NCBI GenBank assembly: GCA_017556595.1
Contig: JAFYML010000255.1
Span: 1-6,398, forward strand
Direction of reading: 5' to 3'
DNA length: 6,398 nucleotides
Origin: Bacteroides sp.
Lineage (GTDB): Bacteria > Bacteroidota > Bacteroidia > Bacteroidales > Bacteroidaceae
Shown: positions 1-6,398 of the stretch, piece by piece
How positions within the stretch are numbered: position 1 is the stretch's first letter
How the letters are laid out: every line of letters starts with the position of its first letter
Notes under the pieces: model-generated
Told to the model about the DNA's origin: nothing
Seen by the model: the letters and a program-made list of their open reading frames with translations, nothing else
Databases searched by the model: none
Position numbers and translations under genes: made by a program

Positions 1-2207
1 CCTGGGTCACCTTGACGACCGGCACGTCCGCGAAGCTGACGGTCGACACGGCGCGATTCATGGCGCTCGGTACCAATGATTGCCAAACCACCTGCATCTT
101 TTACCTCTTGGCTAAGTTTGATGTCGGTACCACGACCAGCCATGTTTGTAGCGATTGTTACGGTGCTACTTTGACCAGCCAATGCAACGATGTCGGCTTC
201 TTTTTGGTGAAGTTTCGCGTTCAATACATTATGAGGAATCTTACGCATGGTAAGCATCTTGCTTAACATTTCAGAGATTTCGACTGATGTTGTACCCACC
301 AATACTGGGCGGCCTGCTTCTACCATCTTTTCAATCTCTTCGATAACCGCTTTGTATTTTTCGCGCATGGTTTTGTAAACGCGGTCATTCATGTCGTTAC
401 GCGCAATTGGACGATTGGTTGGGATAACTACTACATCCAATTTGTAGATGTCCCAAAGTTCGCCTGCTTCCGTTTCGGCTGTACCTGTCATACCTGAAAG
501 TTTGTGATACATACGGAAGTAGTTTTGCAACGTAATGGTAGCGAAGGTTTGTGTAGCTGCTTCAATCTTAACTCTTTCCTTGGCTTCAACGGCTTGGTGC
601 AAACCATCACTCCAACGGCGTCCATCCATGATACGGCCAGTTTGCTCATCCACAATCTTCACTTGGCCATCCATAACTACATAGTCGGTGTCCTTTTCGA
701 ACATTGTGTATGCTTTCAGCAATTGGTTAATGGTGTGTACACGCTCGGATTTGATGGCATAGTTGGTCATCAAATCATCTTTCTTAGCCAAGCGCTCTTC
801 GTCGCTTAAACCAACCATTGCTTCCAATTCAGAAAGTTCAGCGGTGATGTCGGGAAGTACGAAGAAGGTAGGATCTTGCGAGTTGCCAGTAATCAAATCA
901 ACACCCTTATCGGTGAGATCAACACTCTTCATCTTTTCATCGATAACGAAGTAAAGAGGGTCGGTTACCTCGGGCATGCGCTTGTTGTTTTGCTCCATGT
1001 AAATCTCTTCCGTTTTCAGCATACCGGCTTTGATTCCCGGTTCGCTTAAGAACTTGATGAGGGCTTTGTTCTTGGGCAAAGACTTATGACTACGATAGAG
1101 AGCCAAGAAACCGGCTTCTACCTCTTCCTTGTTTTCTGAATAGACAAGACGTTTGGCTTCTGTCAGGTATTGAGTAGCCAATTTCTTTTGTGCTTCTACC
1201 AATTTCTCTACTTGTGGCCGCAACTCTTCGAATAGTTGGTCATCGCCCTTAGGTACAGGGCCAGAGATAATCAAAGGCGTACGTGCATCGTCAATCAATA
1301 CCGAGTCGACCTCATCGACAATAGCATAGTTGTGCTTGCGTTGCACTAAGTCTTGCGGACGGATAGCCATGTTGTCTCGCAAGTAGTCGAAGCCAAATTC
1401 GTTGTTAGTACCGAATGTAATATCGGCCAAGTATGCTCTGCGACGTTCGTCAGAGTTTGGACGGTGCTTGTCGATACAATCTACGCTAAGGCCGTGGAAC
1501 ATATAAAGTGGTCCCATCCATTCGGCGTCACGTTTCGCCAAATAGTCGTTCACGGTAACTACATGTACACCATTTCCGGTAAGTGCATTCAAGAATACAG
1601 GTAAGGTTGCTACCAATGTTTTACCTTCACCGGTTGCCATTTCTGCAATCTTTCCTTTGTGCAAAACAACACCACCGAACAATTGTACATCGTAGTGTAC
1701 CATGCTCCATGTCATTTCATTGCCGCCGGCTATCCAATGGTTTTGATAGATAGCTTTATCGTCTTCAATGCGTACAAAGTCTTTTGTAGCTGCAAGGTTG
1801 CGGTCGAAGTCATTGGCAGTAACCACCAACTCTTCGTTTTCGGTAAAACGACGAGCGGTATCTTTTACGATAGCAAACGCATAAGGCAAAACATCGTCTA
1901 ATGCCTTTTCGTAGATGTCGAGTATCTCTTTTTCTAACTTGTCAATTTGTGTAAAGAGCTCTTCACGCTTTTCCAATTCTGTTGCTTCTACGGTTGCTTT
2001 TAGGCTTTCTACCTTTTCGCGTTGTTGTGTAGCAGAGTTGCGAATGTAAGCTTTTAGCTCTTCGGTTTTGGCGCGTAGGCCATCGTTATCGAGTTGGGCA
2101 ACTTCTGGATATACTGCTTTTACTTTTTCTACCCATGGCTTAATCTCCTTCATGTCGCGAGAAGATTTGTTGCCAAAAATCGAACTTAAAAAATCATTAA
2201 ATCCCAT
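1..2207 (-). CDS. secA: SecA, preprotein translocase ATPase (3' end cut by window edge)
   Basis: SecA is the cytoplasmic ATPase that pushes unfolded preproteins through the SecYEG channel. The frame is open from the ATG at 2207 to base 1, giving 735 residues. The protein begins [20 protein letters not shown]. Walker A MATGEGKT lies at residues 190-197, followed by [16 protein letters not shown]; Walker B DEVD is at 298-301 with [15 protein letters not shown] after it. [20 protein letters not shown] starts at 519, [10 protein letters not shown] spans 686-695, and helicase motif [23 protein letters not shown] spans 712-735. Compared with E. coli SecA, where the Walker lysine is near residue 108, there are about 88 extra N-terminal residues. 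This charged, probably helical segment (about 45-100) is typical of the long Bacteroidetes SecA (about 1,100 residues). The missing third would hold the helical scaffold and C-terminal tail. The ATG has an A-rich leader and no clear Shine-Dalgarno sequence. No frameshift was found. The identification is secure. Confidence 0.98.
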   Translation of the reverse strand, partial: MGFNDFLSSIFGNKSSRDMKEIKPWVEKVKAVYPEVAQLDNDGLRAKTEELKAYIRNSATQQREKVESLKATVEATELEKREELFTQIDKLEKEILDIYEKALDDVLPYAFAIVKDTARRFTENEELVVTANDFDRNLAATKDFVRIEDDKAIYQNHWIAGGNEMTWSMVHYDVQLFGGVVLHKGKIAEMATGEGKTLVATLPVFLNALTGNGVHVVTVNDYLAKRDAEWMGPLYMFHGLSVDCIDKHRPNSDERRRAYLADITFGTNNEFGFDYLRDNMAIRPQDLVQRKHNYAIVDEVDSVLIDDARTPLIISGPVPKGDDQLFEELRPQVEKLVEAQKKLATQYLTEAKRLVYSENKEEVEAGFLALYRSHKSLPKNKALIKFLSEPGIKAGMLKTEEIYMEQNNKRMPEVTDPLYFVIDEKMKSVDLTDKGVDLITGNSQDPTFFVLPDITAELSELEAMVGLSDEERLAKKDDLMTNYAIKSERVHTINQLLKAYTMFEKDTDYVVMDGQVKIVDEQTGRIMDGRRWSDGLHQAVEAKERVKIEAATQTFATITLQNYFRMYHKLSGMTGTAETEAGELWDIYKLDVVVIPTNRPIARNDMNDRVYKTMREKYKAVIEEIEKMVEAGRPVLVGTTSVEISEMLSKMLTMRKIPHNVLNAKLHQKEADIVALAGQSSTVTIATNMAGRGTDIKLSQEVKDAGGLAIIGTERHESRRVDRQLRGRAGRQGDP

Positions 2208-2239
2208 TATATTTGTCTGTTTATTATTCGTTAGTTAAT

Positions 2240-2273
2240 GCACGATTTGAAGATTGTTTTTCAAATCGCGTGC
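2240..2273 (-). repeat. Inverted repeat in the secA leader, abutting the promoter
   Basis: On the minus strand the arms are GCACGCGATTTGAA and TTCAAATCGTGC, separated by the 8-base loop AAACAATC. The arms pair over 12 bp with a 2-base bulge (CG) in the left arm; the inner nine pairs CGATTTGAA/TTCAAATCG are perfect. The outer G is also the last base of the -7 box. No T-run follows on either strand, so it is not an intrinsic terminator. It could be a protein operator over the transcription start, or a 5'-end hairpin of the secA mRNA. Which of these it is cannot be told from one sequence. Confidence 0.6.
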
Positions 2274-2280
2274 AAAGTTA
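2273..2280 (-). promoter_or_regulatory. Candidate secA promoter, Bacteroidetes -7 box
   Basis: Read on the minus strand this is TAACTTTG, an exact match to the Bacteroidetes primary-sigma -7 consensus TAnnTTTG. It lies 65 bases upstream of the secA ATG. No TTG-type -33 element is visible 19-21 bases further upstream, so the match is one-sided. Transcription would start about 3-7 bases after the box, inside the left arm of the adjoining inverted repeat. The gene upstream has no obvious terminator, so secA may also receive readthrough. Confidence 0.55.
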
Positions 2281-2330
2281 ATTAAAATGCTGATTTTTCG
2301 AGCGGTTTACACCCTCATTTTTTCCTTTTT

Positions 2331-3899
2331 TTAAAACAAAGGAGTAGCTTTTGCACCATTTGGTGCCCGTATGCGCAGATGATTGGCTAATGTAGGTGCT
2401 ACTTGCTCAAGGTTTACGGGCGTTGTAATCTTCTCGGCTTTAATGTGGTGGCCTAAGAAAATGATAGGAGCGGGTGTCTTTGCTATACGTACAACGTGGT
2501 TGCTATTTGTCTTTTCGTCGACGATTGTCCAACCGGGTAATACGTTGATTATCAGGTCGCCCGAACGAAGGCGGTGATAAGCATTGCGTATTCTTTCTAA
2601 ACGAGGTGACCAACTGCCTAAAAGTAAACGCTGGCCAGAATACACTTCGTCCACTCCGCTGAATTGCATCAAGAATGCTTCTGCTTTCTCTTGTATGTCG
2701 ATGAAGTCAAGTTGCTTGTCTTCAATAAGTTTATCGTTTAGGTAGATTTGATTGTCGTAATAAGCTTCTACGTATTGACCTTGTCCGTAGGTAGCCATTA
2801 AATACATATTGAGCAAGGTTGCGCAACGTGTTAAGTGAAATTCGCCTCCCGGTGTGCGGTATAAACCTACATCGGGTGCATCAGGCTCAGTGTAGCCGGT
2901 TGATGTGATACATAGCAATATGTTTTGTAAGCCTACTTTAGAGTCGAGCATATCGAGCAGACGTGCTAAACTTCTATCCACTCGTGCATAGGTATCTTGT
3001 AACTCCATTGCACATTCTTGTGTGGGTAGATGGTTGTAATTGCCTGCGTAATAGGTCAATGCAAGCAAGTCGGTTAGTTGGTCGTCGGCAATGGTGCTTT
3101 TTTCTAAAAGTTCTTCGACGAGGAGGTTTATTTCGTCGTTTACCAATGGGCTGGTAATCAATCGGCGAAATTTGTTTACGCGTTCATTCTCAAAGCGATG
3201 CTTGAAGTTGTCTTGTCGCCAATTAGGCAAATATGTATATCGCTCGGCCGGATAGATAGGTGACCATTCGATGTCTTTGATGCGATAGTCGGGTGACCAA
3301 CGCTCGTTGTATTGGCTTACCCACCAAGGGAAATCGCCGTAGTAGGTTGTGCTACACCATTTTCCGGTAAGTTCGTTTAACCAAAGCGCACTATTTGCAT
3401 TGTGTCCGGCAGATAAGATTGCAGCATCGCGAAAAGGCGCAATAGCATATACTAACCCTTTGTTTTCGGTGGCAATCTTTATCTCATCTGCAAGGGTAGA
3501 GGTGAGCAATTTGCTTGGTGATGAACTTTCGGCGGTGTAGTTACCCATAAATTCGGGGTCGTCCACGCAATTGATAGGGCGAAGTGTCTTTGCATCCAAC
3601 CAATTTTCGCTAACGATACCATTCAATGATGGTGTAGCGCCGCTAAACATAGTGGCGATACCCGATGCGCGGTCGGCACCATCGAAGCTGTATTCGGCAT
3701 TGGTGTAAATCAATCCTTCACGTAATAGTCGTTTGAATCCGTTTTCGCCATAGAGGGGCGCAAACTTTTCCAAATAGTCGGTGCGTAGTTGGTCAATGGT
3801 AATCGTTACCACTAATTTCGGCGTTTGCGATATTGTTTGCGCTTGGATTCCTCCAATGACCATTACCAAAATGGATGTTATAAGGCTTCTTTTCATCAT
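2331..3899 (-). CDS. PafA-like alkaline-phosphatase-superfamily protein, probable pseudoenzyme
   Basis: This is a 522-residue exported protein with a signal peptide at residues 1-20 (MMKRSLITSILVMVIGGIQA, cut before QT). It aligns along its length with PafA, the phosphate-irrepressible periplasmic phosphatase of Bacteroidetes: PKLVVTITIDQLRTDYL (27-43), FSGATPSLNGIVSENW (85-100), AAILSAGHNANSALW (159-173), LQDTYARVDRSLARLL (300-315) and APIIFLG near 480. Against my recollection of PafA, only the first metal ligand (D36) is kept. The Thr nucleophile is R77, the active-site Asn is E98, Lys/Arg are F156/D158, and the zinc ligands Asp/His, Asp/His and His are Y283/N287, T334/G335 and P476. Hydrolase activity is therefore unlikely; a binding or structural role is inferred. 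The frame is full length and open, so it is not a decayed gene. Its ATG overlaps the TGA of the upstream gene (ATGA), so translation should be coupled. A second ATG three bases on is an alternative start. Confidence 0.85.
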   Translation of the reverse strand: MMKRSLITSILVMVIGGIQAQTISQTPKLVVTITIDQLRTDYLEKFAPLYGENGFKRLLREGLIYTNAEYSFDGADRASGIATMFSGATPSLNGIVSENWLDAKTLRPINCVDDPEFMGNYTAESSSPSKLLTSTLADEIKIATENKGLVYAIAPFRDAAILSAGHNANSALWLNELTGKWCSTTYYGDFPWWVSQYNERWSPDYRIKDIEWSPIYPAERYTYLPNWRQDNFKHRFENERVNKFRRLITSPLVNDEINLLVEELLEKSTIADDQLTDLLALTYYAGNYNHLPTQECAMELQDTYARVDRSLARLLDMLDSKVGLQNILLCITSTGYTEPDAPDVGLYRTPGGEFHLTRCATLLNMYLMATYGQGQYVEAYYDNQIYLNDKLIEDKQLDFIDIQEKAEAFLMQFSGVDEVYSGQRLLLGSWSPRLERIRNAYHRLRSGDLIINVLPGWTIVDEKTNSNHVVRIAKTPAPIIFLGHHIKAEKITTPVNLEQVAPTLANHLRIRAPNGAKATPLF

Positions 3900-5089
3900 T
3901 TCGTTTTAGACTTGTAAGTTAAAATTAGGTTGCTTGCCGAGCGTATCCACAAACAAAGCACTAGCGGTAGTACGGCAATGTTTATTTCTTGCGGTATGAG
4001 CGCCCAAAGCAATATAAAGAGGGTTAATACTATTATATTCGCAGATAAATAGGTGCTTCTTTTCTTTTTAGCTACCTTAAGAAGTATCCATGGTAAGCAG
4101 AAAAGATGCAATGGATGAAACACAAACAATAGGTAGTTAGGACTAACGGTGGGGTGTTGAGAAAAGAGCACAAGGAAAGCGAGGATGCATCCGGCTATGC
4201 CTGCCGTTGCAAACAAAAGCAAGTCGATACCCCAAAGTGATTTCTGTTTGCGAAGGCCGTAGATGGTTAATGTTGTAATGGTTATAAATATCAACAATGA
4301 TGCTTGCAAGGGCGTGAAGCCTTTGCTCGTTTCTTCTTTGTCGATTGTTACAAGTTGTCTGCTCTCTTCAACTAACGGCACGCTTGCTTGCTCGTCGGTC
4401 GATAGAGTGGCATGTGCAAAAGCATCCATCAAATAGAAAGGGACAAACATCATTTCGCGTCGTGTGATAGGCTTATCGGCTTCACTCCCTAAACAGAGGT
4501 CAATGCCAAAACGCGACCAGAGGTGGTCGTTGGTGTACTGATGAATCATCTTTCGGAAGCTCATGCTTCGCACTTTTGCTTGCATGTCATCAGCATATAT
4601 CAATTGATGAGCAAGCGCTTTTTCTATTTGATCGCGCGGCCGAGTGGCGCAATTGTCGAAGAAAAAGTTGTAACGATATTCGCGATTCTCTGGCTTGTAG
4701 TTCTCTCCCAATTGAGCGAATAGGCGCATTTTTTCTTCCTTGCTGAGGTTTAATTTTTGCTCCCAAACATCTCGCCCCATTCGTTGATAACTTCTTACAA
4801 AACGGTCGTATTCTTCAATGCCTAAGAGATAGTCGGTTTCGCCCAAAGTGAAACGCAATATGAAGTTGGGTGCCCCAAAGTTGAAGACGCCATAGTTGAA
4901 TACAATGTCAATGTCTCTAGCCGGTTGTTCGTAGCGAATGGCTGTATGTCCGAAAAGCGAATAGATTTCGCTCCCGGCACCACACGTCAGCAGACTGATG
5001 CGGATAGAGTCGGTAGGTATTGTTTCTTGTGCGTAGCTACTAAAGGTTAGTACTAAACAGCTTATAAGTGTCAAAATGTAACGTTTCAT
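3896..5089 (-). CDS. DUF4105 (Lnb_N) domain membrane protein
   Basis: This 397-residue protein starts with a signal peptide (MKRYILTLISCLVLTFSSYA, cut before QE), then a periplasmic domain at about 25-250 recognisable as DUF4105/Lnb_N. Its signatures are LLTCGAGSEIYSLFGHTAIRY (residues 33-53 in part), FNYGVFNFGAPNFILRF (64-80) and YNFFFDNCATRPRD (140-153). The C-terminal part (about 260-390) is hydrophobic with four or five likely membrane helices near 262-278, 287-308, 318-338, 348-365 and 369-388. The family has no settled biochemical role. H48 in GHTAIRY and C147 in DNCATRPRD recall the His...Asn-Cys arrangement of permuted NlpC/P60-LRAT-like enzymes, so a thiol hydrolase or acyltransferase is possible; this is inference. 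It is the first gene of an operon with the PafA-like protein and has a well-formed promoter just before its start. The start is fixed by the signal peptide. Confidence 0.88.
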   Translation of the reverse strand: MKRYILTLISCLVLTFSSYAQETIPTDSIRISLLTCGAGSEIYSLFGHTAIRYEQPARDIDIVFNYGVFNFGAPNFILRFTLGETDYLLGIEEYDRFVRSYQRMGRDVWEQKLNLSKEEKMRLFAQLGENYKPENREYRYNFFFDNCATRPRDQIEKALAHQLIYADDMQAKVRSMSFRKMIHQYTNDHLWSRFGIDLCLGSEADKPITRREMMFVPFYLMDAFAHATLSTDEQASVPLVEESRQLVTIDKEETSKGFTPLQASLLIFITITTLTIYGLRKQKSLWGIDLLLFATAGIAGCILAFLVLFSQHPTVSPNYLLFVFHPLHLFCLPWILLKVAKKKRSTYLSANIIVLTLFILLWALIPQEINIAVLPLVLCLWIRSASNLILTYKSKTK

Positions 5090-5094
5090 GTTGG

Positions 5095-5126
5095 CAAAGA
5101 TAGTGCAAGGCGATCGAAATACAAAA
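5095..5126 (-). promoter_or_regulatory. Promoter of the DUF4105/PafA-like operon
   Basis: On the minus strand TTTTG (5126-5122) is followed by a 19-base spacer and TATCTTTG (5102-5095). This fits the Bacteroidetes promoter consensus TTTG-N19-21-TAnnTTTG. The -7 box ends only five bases before the ATG at 5089. If transcription starts the usual few bases after the box, the mRNA has a leader of about 0-3 bases and is effectively leaderless. Confidence 0.75.
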
Positions 5127-5205
5127 CGAAAACAAAAGTTTTATGTTTTATACCCTAACCGTAGCTTGCGCAAAAAGGATAATTGCGCTGAATAAATACG
5201 GTGCA

Positions 5206-5251
5206 TTTACCGAACGTACTCGGTGTGTGCACGGAGTATGTTCGGTGGAAA
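5206..5251. repeat. Strong imperfect palindrome / stem-loop
   Basis: The arms ACCGAACGTACTC (5209-5221) and GAGTATGTTCGGT (5234-5246) pair over 13 bp with one G-T wobble. After a G-G mismatch the inner GTG/CAC pairs extend it to a TGTG tetraloop. Outside, TTT (5206-5208) can pair with AAA (5249-5251) across a 2-base bulge. Its GC content is higher than its AT-rich surroundings. A competing small hairpin CGGT/ACCG (5199-5212) would exclude the big one. No T-run follows directly and no gene reads into it, so a terminator role is unlikely. An operator, a dispersed palindromic repeat or part of a small RNA are the remaining options. Confidence 0.7.
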
Positions 5252-5363
5252 TAGCATTTTGTTTTTCGCTTTCTATTGTATATTAAGCGGGCAAAAGATG
5301 AAAATTACTTAATAAATTAAGGTAATAATCTTGAATTTTCGCTATTATTTCTGTTTTTCTTCG

Positions 5364-5371
5364 TATCTTTG
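5364..5371 (+). promoter_or_regulatory. Candidate coaX promoter, -7 box
   Basis: TATCTTTG matches the Bacteroidetes TAnnTTTG -7 consensus exactly, as in the divergent promoter. It lies 33 bases before the coaX ATG, giving a leader of roughly 25-30 bases. A TTG at the expected -33 spacing is absent; the nearest (5331-5333) is 30 bases upstream, which is too far. The downstream outer-membrane protein gene has no promoter of its own visible and probably depends on this one. Confidence 0.6.
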
Positions 5372-5404
5372 CCGCGTTGTTCAAAAATCAACCTACGAAA
5401 AGTT

Positions 5405-6135
5405 ATGCATTTGGTGATTGATATTGGGAATACAGCAGCAAAGTTGGGCACTTTTGAGGGCGATAAACTCTTGGAAGTAGCTTATACTAACAACGATACG
5501 TTGGAAGCTTTACCCGAAGTGGCAAATAGATATCCTATCAAAGCAGCAATCTACTCGACAACGGTCGATTTGAGCGACGAAGCCATGGAGAAAATTGCAC
5601 AACTGCCTTTCCCTTGCTACAAGATGACGTCCACTACGCCCATACCCATAACTTGTGCTTACGAACAGCCTGAGACTCTGGGTACCGATCGTATTGCGGC
5701 GGTGGTAGGGGCGGCCTCCATAAACAGGGAGTGCCTTTGCTGGTGATTGATTCCGGCACATGCATAACCTTCGAGTTCCTTGATGAACATGGATGCTATC
5801 AAGGTGGTAATATTTCGCCTGGCTTGGAGATGAGATTGAAAGCATTAAATCACTTTACTTCGCGCCTTCCGTTGGTGATGTCGATAGGCCCTATGCCCGA
5901 GTTGGGAAAGGATACTAAAACTGCCATTCGATTGGGCGTAAAGAAAGGCTTGCAATACGAAATTGAGGGCTATATTGAGGAATTTAGAAGAAAATATCCT
6001 AATCTTTTGGTTTTTTTAACGGGCGGTGACGATTTTTCTTTTGATACAAACATAAAAAACCTCATCTTTGCAGACAGATTTTTAGTGTTGAAAGGATTAA
6101 ACCGGATTTTAAACTACAATAATGATAAAAAATAG
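5405..6135 (+). pseudogene. coaX: Type III pantothenate kinase (CoaX), interrupted by a one-base frameshift
   Basis: CoaX phosphorylates pantothenate, the first step of coenzyme A synthesis in the cytoplasm. The first frame runs from ATG 5405 (MHLVIDIGNTAAKLG) through [14 protein letters not shown] and then stops at 5744-5746 after an unrelated tail (SINRECLCW, of which part may be genuine). The rest continues one frame back from about 5728: [34 protein letters not shown], stop TAG 6133-6135. Adding one base near 5708-5730 gives an intact 243-residue protein, the usual family length. D6/GNT (8-10), GTDR (93-96), DSGT (116-119), GGNISPG (134-140) and TGG (206-208) would all be in place. Both halves look fully conserved, so the break is recent or a sequence error. 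The upstream TTG at 5369 is not the start, because it lies inside the promoter box and adds 12 residues foreign to the family. The 3' end overlaps the next gene by 14 bases. Confidence 0.88.
5708..5746 (+). other. Frameshift zone in coaX
   Basis: Sequence conservation leaves the first frame after VVGA (ending at 5713) and resumes in the other frame by 5728-5731 (GVPLLVID). The zone contains two G runs, GGGG at 5708-5711 and GGG at 5727-5729. One extra G in the second run would read [19 protein letters not shown], which has the normal spacing between VVGA and LVID and a Gly at the place I expect from Bacteroidetes relatives. That makes it the likeliest site. There is no X-XXY-YYZ slippery heptamer, so programmed -1 frameshifting is not supported. 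Confidence 0.75.
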
Positions 6136-6398
6136 ACATATATTTTTGGTGCTGGTGCTTGCTCTTCTTTCGGGAGTGGCAATGGCTCAAAACAACACGA
6201 ACTCTCCTTACACACGATATGGATTCGGACAATTGACTGACCCAGGCTCGGGTAATAGTAAGGCTATGGGAGGTGTGGCGTATGGCTTGCGTGATAAATC
6301 GCAAGTAAATTTCGCCAACCCTGCTTCGTATTCGGCGGTCGATTCGTTGACATTTATCTTCGATGGCGGGTTAGCATTGCAAAATACTAACTTTAGTA
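6122..6398 (+). CDS. Secreted, probable outer-membrane beta-barrel protein (3' end cut by window edge)
   Basis: Ninety-two codons are visible from ATG 6122. The product starts with a clear signal peptide, [20 protein letters not shown] followed by MA, cut before QNN. The mature part begins [20 protein letters not shown], then has [35 protein letters not shown]. Short N-terminal SPYTRYG motifs followed by a glycine-rich AMGG segment, an NPAS turn and alternating hydrophobic strands are typical of Bacteroidetes outer-membrane barrel proteins of the FadL/PorV-like sort. The exact family and substrate cannot be told from this fragment. The start lies 14 bases inside the end of coaX in another frame, so it is probably cotranscribed and perhaps translationally coupled. 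The coaX frameshift stops ribosomes about 375 bases earlier and could lower its expression. Confidence 0.78.
   Translation, partial: MIKNRHIFLVLVLALLSGVAMAQNNTNSPYTRYGFGQLTDPGSGNSKAMGGVAYGLRDKSQVNFANPASYSAVDSLTFIFDGGLALQNTNFS

Larger units (their letters stand above)
5090..5404. other. Divergent intergenic region (315 bases)
   Basis: This AT-rich spacer separates the minus-strand DUF4105 operon from plus-strand coaX. It holds the two outward promoters, at 5095-5126 (minus) and 5364-5371 (plus). Between them are the strong inverted repeat at 5206-5251, a small GCGCAA/TTGCGC inverted repeat at 5168-5188, and a weak AT-rich dyad at 5305-5325. I find no convincing coding frame or tRNA. A small RNA around the inverted repeat cannot be excluded, but no good promoter for one is visible. 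Confidence 0.7.

Noticed and set aside
1..70. A GC-rich stretch (about 69% GC against about 47% in the next 70 bases) at the window edge, suggesting a chimeric join or foreign DNA
   Set aside because: It reads in frame as the Arg/Gly-rich SecA motif VI (GTERHESRR...[12 protein letters not shown]), which naturally uses GC-rich CGN and GGN codons. The protein is continuous across the change.
12..1901. Several plus-strand open frames of 60-100 codons
   Set aside because: All are antisense to the continuous, strongly conserved SecA reading frame.
2240..2273. Intrinsic terminator for the PafA-like gene
   Set aside because: The stem is not followed by a T-run on the minus strand and it starts at the secA promoter box.
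5168..5188. Short inverted repeat GCGCAA/TTGCGC
   Set aside because: Only six base pairs, and the first copy is part of the self-complementary TTGCGCAA, so chance is likely.
5369..5404. A TTG start adding 12 residues to CoaX
   Set aside because: It lies inside the TATCTTTG promoter box, and CoaX proteins begin at the MHLVIDIGNT segment, so ATG 5405 is the start.
5720..5746. Programmed -1 ribosomal frameshifting in coaX
   Set aside because: No slippery heptamer or downstream pseudoknot is evident, and CoaX is not known to use recoding. A single-base deletion or sequence error is simpler.
5510..5845. A 111-codon open frame on the minus strand across coaX
   Set aside because: It is antisense to both conserved halves of CoaX, has no family-like features and spans the frameshift by chance.

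Overview
The window looks like chromosomal DNA of a Bacteroidales bacterium (Bacteroides/Prevotella type). The evidence is the long Bacteroidetes form of SecA, TAnnTTTG-type -7 promoter boxes before three transcription units, A-rich leaders without clear Shine-Dalgarno sequences, a DUF4105 membrane protein, a PafA-like phosphatase relative, and an outer-membrane protein starting with an SPYTRYG-type motif. I see no mobile element, CRISPR array, tRNA or rRNA.

Layout: three genes run on the minus strand from about 5090 leftward. They are a DUF4105 (Lnb_N) membrane protein (5089-3896), a PafA-like alkaline-phosphatase-superfamily protein (3899-2331) joined to it by a 4-base ATGA overlap, and, after a 123-base gap, secA (2207 to beyond base 1). 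SecA shows its first 735 residues and lacks its C-terminal third because the window ends. On the plus strand, coaX (type III pantothenate kinase, 5405-6135) overlaps by 14 bases the start of a secreted, probably outer-membrane, protein (6122 to beyond 6398). The two blocks diverge from a 315-base intergenic region (5090-5404) that holds both promoters and a strong inverted repeat.

Three points stand out. First, the PafA-like protein keeps the fold signatures of the family, but nearly every catalytic and zinc-binding position is replaced, so it is most likely a secreted pseudophosphatase. It is translationally coupled to a membrane protein with a His/Asn-Cys pair resembling NlpC/P60-LRAT-type active sites, and the two may form an undescribed envelope module. 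Second, coaX is split by an apparent single-base deletion near 5708-5730. Restoring one base gives a normal 243-residue enzyme, so this is either a very recent mutation or a sequence error. Third, the secA promoter box abuts a 34-base dyad, and the DUF4105 promoter lies so close to the ATG that its mRNA should be leaderless or nearly so.

Functionally the window mixes housekeeping (protein export by SecA, coenzyme A synthesis by CoaX) with envelope proteins (DUF4105 protein, PafA-like protein, outer-membrane protein). Three of the five products carry export signals and would use the Sec pathway that SecA drives.
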